Position numbers and translations under genes: made by a program | Source: Brachypodium distachyon | Taxonomy: Eukaryota; Streptophyta; Magnoliopsida; Poales; Poaceae | Reading direction: 5' to 3' | Length of the DNA stretch: 64,000 bases | NCBI RefSeq assembly: GCF_000005505.3 | Contig: NC_016133.3 | Span: 41,939,237-42,003,236 of the forward strand | Shown: one piece after another, positions 58,230-64,000 of the stretch | Position numbering within the stretch: position 1 is the stretch's first letter | Layout: each line of letters opens with the position of its first letter | The notes under the pieces: model-generated | What the model was told of the DNA's origin: nothing | Databases searched by the model: none | Seen by the model: the letters and a program-made list of their open reading frames with translations, nothing else

Positions 58230-60936
58230 TCAGTGGCGTCTCTTGAGGAATCCCTCGAGCCAGTAGCTGGACTTCTTGCGGTACCTGGCGAGCGTGGCCC
58301 GGTCCACGTAGATGAGCCCAAACCGGTCCTTGAACCCGTCCCCGAACTCGAAGCAGTCCATGAACGTCCACGTGAAGTACCCCTTCACGTTCACGCCCTC
58401 CCTGCAGCACCAGAAATTTACATTCAGCGAACGATCAACTAGATGTAACTCGTCTCAATCGAACATTAAGATTCGTGCCGAGAGGTAAGACGTAGCAGGT
58501 GTGGACGTACCGGATGGCCCTGTAGACGAACTCGAGGTGCTTGTAGTGGAACATGATCCGGGTGTTGTCCTTGAGCGCTTCCTTGATCGGGATCGTGCTG
58601 TTGTTCGCCTCGTCAGTCCCTGCACAGAAGCCAGTTAATCTGATGAGATCACAGGATCCAACGAACGGCTAGTTCTGGCTTGATTTGTTTTAATTTTACC
58701 GTTCTCCGTGATGTAGATGGCGGGGTCTTTGTATGTCCTCTTGATGTACAGCAGCAGCTCCCTCAGCCCCGGCGGGTAGTTAAAGAAGATGGGCGTGAAA
58801 GCCTGTCAGAAATTCAGAACCGAGACGGAATCAATTAACCGTCAGTCAACCCAGATTAGTAAATTGCCCCGTTGGGATCGCTTAATGTAGTACCGGTGGG
58901 CCGATGGGGACGCCGTTGCGGTAGCCGGTCTGGTTGGCGTTGTTGTCGGTGCCATAGGCCGGCGTGAGCGCGTTGGGCGCCGGGGCGTGCTTGGCGTAGT
59001 TGCTGGTATAATAGTTGATGCCGATGAAGTCAAATGACCCGGCCAGCTTCTTCTTCTGCTCCGGGGTGAACTCCGGCAGCCGTGATCCCACGAGGCCGCG
59101 CATGGTGGCCGGGTACTCGCCGAACGTCACGGGGTGCTGGAACCAGCCCAACATGAAGTCCAAGCTGCGCTCCTGCGCGCGCACGTCGGCCAAGGATTTC
59201 GGGTCGTAGGGCTCGAACCAGTTGGACACCTGCGTGATCCCGATCTTGCCGCCTTGGGTCTTTTGGTACTTTGTCCTGTAGAGCTCCACGGCCTCGGCGT
59301 GTGCGAGGAGAAGGTTGTGGCCTGCGATGTAAGGCTCTGTAGCTGAGTTTCCGGCGCCGCAGGTCTTGGAGACGTATGGGGAGCAGCGGCCCGGGGCGGC
59401 GATGCCCGTGGCGTAGCCGCCCGAGCAGAAGATCATTGGCTCGTTGAAGGTGTTCCAGAGCTTGATTCGGTCCCCGAATAGCCCGAACACCAGGTCCGCG
59501 TACTCCACGTAGTCCTTGCTGCACATGCCAACCGATTAACGTGTTGCTACATGAGCTCTCTGTTCTGTTCTGATCTCCATTTTTTGCCGGGAACCGTGGA
59601 ATTAAGGAAGAGCATTGGTGGCCTTACATGATCTTGTCGCTGAGGAAGCTCCCGTACTTGTCCTCCAGGGCCTGCGGGGTGTCGAAGTGGAAGATGGTCA
59701 CGAACGGGACCAGCCCTGCAGCCAGGCAAGGATCAACATTTGTCAGAGACAGTAATTTCTAATTTTCCTCGCCTGACAAGTGCCATTAACTGGACTGAAA
59801 GCTTATCACAGCACCTCTGGAGAGAACTTCCTTGATGAGGCTGTTGTAGAAATCGACACCTTTCTGGTTTATACCTCCGGCAATGGTTCCAGCTGCAGCA
59901 AGCACCTCCCGGTCAGACAAAGAACTCAAACAGCGTAGTCTCCATGCGCTGCTGACACAAAAACACTTACTTGGAAGGATCCTGCTCCAGGCGATGGAGA
60001 ACCGGAAGGTGTCCATGTTCATGTCGGTGATCAGCTGCAGATCTTCCTGCGCTCACACCACAAATCCACCGTGAGATCAATCAGTCCAAATTAGTAGCAT
60101 ATGATTGATTAACGGGCACACTGAATAATTAATTTGTTGTGACACCATGATGATTCAATCGACCAGGCAAAAGAGCCGCACCTTGTAGCGATGGTAGAAG
60201 TCGTTCGCTATATCTGTGGTGCCGTTGTCCGCGGTTTTACCTGCAGCCAGAATGTTTTTTTGATCCACCGTCAGTGAATTTCTTCATCGGTGGCCATTTC
60301 CCCCATCCAGGACAAGAAAAAGTTTTTTTTTTAAGAAAGAAAGAGATCTGACTGTTGTTCTTTGGGTGACGTCAACGGTGGACAAGATTTCATCCTGGCT
60401 GTTAAGATGTCACTGTTTCTAAGTTCTAGCTATTGCTACTTATGAGGCTTACCAACCTCTTTCCATGTACAGTATTTTAGCATCTAGAGATTGGTTCCTG
60501 ACACAGAGATCCCTTTTTGTTTCTCAAACCATGGAGACAGAGAGCGAATTACTTAAAGAGACAGAGCTTACCTGGGGTGTGGCTGAAGGTGTCCCAAGTG
60601 GTCTTGCCCCGTTCGAAGGCTCCCTCATACTGCAATGCAGGTCAGAAATGCAGGATGCTAGTCAGATTCAAGTCTGAACTCGGTAATAGAATTATAGAAA
60701 CCAGCATATACCAAATGGGTGTAGCTATCTATTTGCAGATAATGGAGCAATGCCATGCATGGTAGTACTAGTAGTACCTGGATGGCCGAGGAGCCGGTGC
60801 CGAAGATGAAGTCCTTGGGGAAGCTGTACCTGCTGAAGGTGGCGCCATGGATGCCGCCGCTGCAGGCTAGCAGCAGAGCGGCGAGCAGGAGGGCGGGGAG
60901 AAGAAGAACCCTGTCCATCCCAGCACTGACACTCAT
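58230..60936 (-). CDS. GH1 family beta-glucosidase
   Basis: Ten exons join in frame: 60936-60778, 60629-60572, 60240-60182, 60046-59971, 59892-59815, 59715-59628, 59518-58894, 58802-58700, 58619-58511 and 58401-58230, giving 508 residues, normal for the family. The first ATG is 60936; a second at 60918 would also leave a signal peptide ([15 protein letters not shown]). The mature enzyme starts [20 protein letters not shown]. The acid/base catalyst is Glu199 (NTFNEP) and the nucleophile Glu414 (YITENG), both present. The family hydrolyses beta-glucosides of hormones, phenolics or cell-wall oligosaccharides in the apoplast or vacuole. The C-terminal [13 protein letters not shown] and [16 protein letters not shown] suggest the rice Os4BGlu-type group. 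Phe471 occupies the place of the usual Trp in the FEW motif. A TATA box (TATAAAATA, 61023-61032, minus strand) lies about 90 bp upstream. Confidence 0.93.
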
Positions 60937-61033
60937 TCCCAGGTCGAGCCTGGATTGGATGGTTCTTCTCTCGAACCCCGGCTTGCTGTGACTCTGCTTT
61001 GCTCAGTGCTCACCCCTGCAGGTATTTTATACA

Positions 61034-61560
61034 GGCGAGCTAGGAGCAGAGGAGCAGCAGCTGACCAGATGCTGGGGCCTGGGAGTGATAGCTCCACGTT
61101 AGCGAATCCTGTCCTCTGAAAGACCATTATAATCACTAGTAAACTGGCCGGGATGACAGGGCTCTAAATAATCCCTTGTCTGCATGATTGGATGGTCGAT
61201 GCAGAGTGAGAGACAAGATCCATACATATAACGAGAGAATGAATGGAGCAAAGTCAATTCGTCCGTCCCTGATTCAGGAATATCATACTGGAGCATGTGA
61301 TACGCGCCCGCCGTTTCTTTATACGAGAAATGTACTTGATCGGCCGTTAGGAGGTTCAGGTTCCAGTACTTCCTTCCATACATTCCCGTTGCGTGTGCTG
61401 GGATTAGCGGCATGATCCAATGAACAATGATGCAACTGGAAATATGATACGTTCTGCAGTCTCTGCAACTGGAAATTGAAGAAAATGAAAATGAAATCCT
61501 TATTCGGAAACCAATGGGGACGTTCCCGTAGACATACGTAGAGATCTCAAGGTGGACCTA
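61034..61560. other. Intergenic sequence upstream of the beta-glucosidase
   Basis: Promoter-distal region of the minus-strand gene; only short frames and no repeat ends recognised. Confidence 0.4.
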
Positions 61561-61599
61561 ACACACTACGAGAGGGCCTATTCACCTATACCAACTACT

Positions 61600-62240
61600 T
61601 TGGTGTAGTTGATTAGTCCCTTTTTTATTTCTACTTACTTAGTGCAAACTTCCGGGCGGCAGAGCCACTCACGCTAAAGCAAGTCTTGAATCCGGGCGGC
61701 TATGCCACTCACGTTGAAACAAGACCGTTGTGATTCCGGGCGAATCCGCTCACGTTAAATCACAACTTATATGCACTAAGTACTTAGAAATAACAAGGCC
61801 TAACCGGGAGACTTATATGAACAAAGTAGTACTATATTGCTTTAGAAATATTAGTACAAGAGAAAACATACACACTTTACACTTGCTCACACCTTGTTCT
61901 CCACCTTCTTCACTTCCTTATTCTCTATTACTTAAGGTGTGAGGCAAGGGCCTCTATTTATAAGACTACATGGCCATTGAATCTTTGACATGTGTCAAGA
62001 TTTTAGCCATTGATACAAAATATCTAAAACCTTCCACACACTTCTACACAAATATTTAGGTACTAGAAGGTTTCCTATTTATTTATTTTAAACTCCTATT
62101 CTAGAGTATTCAAAAACTTTTACATAATTCTTCATGCATATCTAAACACCAAAAAGTTTCTTTTTTTATTTATTTTATATTCTAGAGTATTCCATAGTAA
62201 TGTTTTTTTTCTTGTAATATGAGAACTGTATTCTCCAACA
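61600..62240 (-). repeat. LTR-like remnant with an internal triple repeat
   Basis: On the minus strand it starts TGTTGGAGAATAC (62240) and has TCTTATAAATAGAGGCC (about 61946-61962), followed by an A/G-rich leader, as in an LTR promoter and R region. Three units of about 40 bp built on CCGGGCGG....CACTCACG occur at 61651-61765. The inner end is unclear: TTGGTATAGG near 61593-61602 may be a primer-binding remnant, and no target duplication was found. Confidence 0.5.
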
Positions 62241-63207
62241 TATTTTGATGTGGACGTCTGGGAGGACCAGAAAGGTAGTAAGATCACGGCTGGGTTGTTC
62301 GCCGGTGACCATCAGTCGGGATTTCGAAACGGGTCTCATCGGTGTCTCATTATTCTCCAATTTCTGGGTCGATCGATCAGATCGTTAATTCCAACCTTTG
62401 ACTGCATGGACCAGACCAGCGAGCATTGAACATCGGTGGTTTCCTCGTCATCCATCAAAGACAGTACGATGTGTTTTTAACCGATGCAGATGATGGGAGA
62501 GAGGTTTTGAAACTGAGCGTCAAGCTGCAGGCCACGTAGTCACGGATACTGTCGGGGATTTTTCTATGCGCCGCGTTATTCACAAGGGAACGCTAGCGCG
62601 CGTGCTTTTATTGCCAGCCCCAGGCTCATGTAGGAGTACTTTTTTTTTTGTTTCTGAAAGTGAGTGTCTGACTACAGTTATCATCCCGGCCACGTGCAAT
62701 GTTGCCAAGATCTGGATTGTAGGCATGATGATTTCCGTGCCGGCAGGACGGGACGGTACAACAGGGGAAAATCGTACTGCATCAGGATGATCAATCAGGA
62801 TCAGAATCGAAAATGAGTAAAGGGTTGATTTGGACATATATGCAGCTGGGGAACGATAAGACAGGGTCCACGGCGACATTCATGCATGGCAGCGACGTCG
62901 ATCGAACAGCCTGGCTGTGGCCGGGCCTATACGCACGCACGCGCGTCCCGACGATGCCAGGGCCAGAGCAGGTGAATAATTCGGACAGGATATATTTTCC
63001 GTCCAAGAAGAAGAAAAAAAAGCTGTGAAAGCGACGACGACTGACATAATTAAGGCTCGTAATTACGTACACACATACATATTTGTCACACAAAACAAGC
63101 TAGACCCGCTCGATCGATCGAGCTTATTTCATTTGCTGCGACGACGACAGCTTATACGTACATGCATATATATGTATATACCGTACGTGGCTCGAGCAGA
63201 ATTCTGG
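62241..63207. other. Gene-free stretch between the two beta-glucosidases
   Basis: Only short frames with no recognisable product. The final 150 bp should include the 3'UTR of the second beta-glucosidase. Confidence 0.4.
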
Positions 63208-64000
63208 TCATTTCTTGAGGAAACCTTCGAGCCAGTAGCTGGACCTCTTGCGGTAGCGCTTGAGCGTGTCGCGGTCGACGTAGATGAGGCCGAAGCGGTC
63301 CTTGAACCCGTCCCCGAACTCGAAGCAGTCTTGGAACGTCCACGTGAAGTAGCCCTTCACGTTCACGCCCTCCCTGCATGCACCCAAAAGGAATTGGGGG
63401 TATTAAAATCGAACGAAGTAGATGCAGTAAATGTGCGCGTGCGCGTGCACGAGACGTACTGGATGGCCTTGTGCACGAACTTGAGGTGGTTGTAGTGGAA
63501 CATGATCCGGGTCTCGTCCTTGAGCGCCTCCTCGATCGGGATCGTGCTGTTGTTCGCCTCGTCAGTCCCTGCCAAATAAAACCCCCAAATTTTGACATCC
63601 ATGTGAATTGTGATGAAGTGAAAGAGCCTAAATGGAATCTGATGAGAGTTTATTACCGTTCTCGGTGATGTATATGGCGGGGTTGTTGTATCTCTTCTTG
63701 GCGTACAGCAGCAGCTCCCGCAGCCCCGGCGGGTAGTTGTAGAAGATCGGCGTGTACGCCTGACAACCAAACAAACATAACATTCACACACCGTATATAT
63801 CCAGGTGCCATATCCACAACAGGAAACCTGAATCTCAACACACGAATTCGCCATCACAGGATAGAAGGAAGATGTACCGGTGGGCCGATGGGGACGCCGT
63901 CGCGGAAACCAGTCTGGTTAACCCGATTATCCGTCCCATAAGACGGCTTCTCAAGCTTATTAGGCGCCGGAGCAGCCTTGGCATAATTACTCGTGTAATA
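63208..64000 (-). CDS. Second GH1 beta-glucosidase, 3' part (cut by the window edge)
   Basis: Exons on the minus strand: beyond 64000 to 63878, then 63759-63657, 63568-63460 and 63373-63208 (stop TGA at 63208-63210). Exon lengths 103 and 109 and all phases equal those of exons 8 and 9 of the first gene, and the protein is very similar (YITENG nucleophile, [45 protein letters not shown]). The acid/base exon is outside the window. Same strand and structure as its neighbour: a tandem duplicate about 3-5 kb away. It also has Phe in the FEF position. No lesions in the visible part. Confidence 0.93.

Overview
The window is nuclear DNA from a grass (Poaceae). The evidence is its intron-bearing plant genes, exons with very high G+C at the third codon position, a rice/maize-type chloroplast lipoxygenase and beta-glucosidases, and grass-typical transposons (Stowaway, CACTA, Tat-lineage Ty3/gypsy, Copia). 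I cannot name the species. It holds six complete gene models, one truncated gene, and many nested transposable elements; no bacterial or organellar gene structure is visible.

Layout. 1-3058: the 5' half of a minus-strand Copia retrotransposon (gag, protease, pre-integrase, leader, 5' LTR) inserted into the 3' end of a LINE (3059-3925). 5077-11738 (-): a six-exon JmjC histone demethylase gene of the JMJ30/JMJD5 type. Its 3.1-kb fourth intron contains an intact two-exon gene on the opposite strand (6319-7485) for a secreted wall-associated-kinase-like galacturonan-binding protein with a probable GPI tail. The JMJ30 promoter carries a degenerate tandem repeat in which each unit holds an evening-element core; a retroposon (12123-13005, 15-bp target duplication) landed in one of them. 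13256-28977: a CACTA transposon with a 3-bp duplication, filled by a 14.2-kb Tat-lineage gypsy element (13396-27557). That element has degenerate gag-pol on the minus strand and an extra antisense coding region, with a duplicated 3' module, on the plus strand.

31389-33227 (+): an EIN3-like transcription factor with a 5'UTR intron. 35091-45887: a tandem duplication of about 1.6 kb. Its left unit was hit in succession by a Stowaway MITE, a 7.4-kb CACTA element (36556-43983, broken TNP2-type transposase) and a solo LTR inside that transposase. Its right unit carries a different solo LTR. Each unit thus serves as the empty-site control for insertions in the other.

46765-51886 (+): a complete five-exon plastid 13-lipoxygenase. 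54962-56909 (+): an NPF (NRT1/PTR) transporter with one single-base frameshift. 58230-60936 (-): a complete ten-exon GH1 beta-glucosidase. 63208 to the window end (-): the 3' half of a second, closely similar beta-glucosidase.

The genes do not form one pathway. The lipoxygenase (jasmonate and leaf-volatile precursors), the EIN3-like factor, the transporter and the beta-glucosidases have separate stress, hormone and transport roles; their proximity looks incidental. The most notable observations are the evening-element repeat array at JMJ30, the antisense gene in its intron, the hairpin repeats with compensating base changes in the gypsy element, and the dated insertion series in the tandem duplication.
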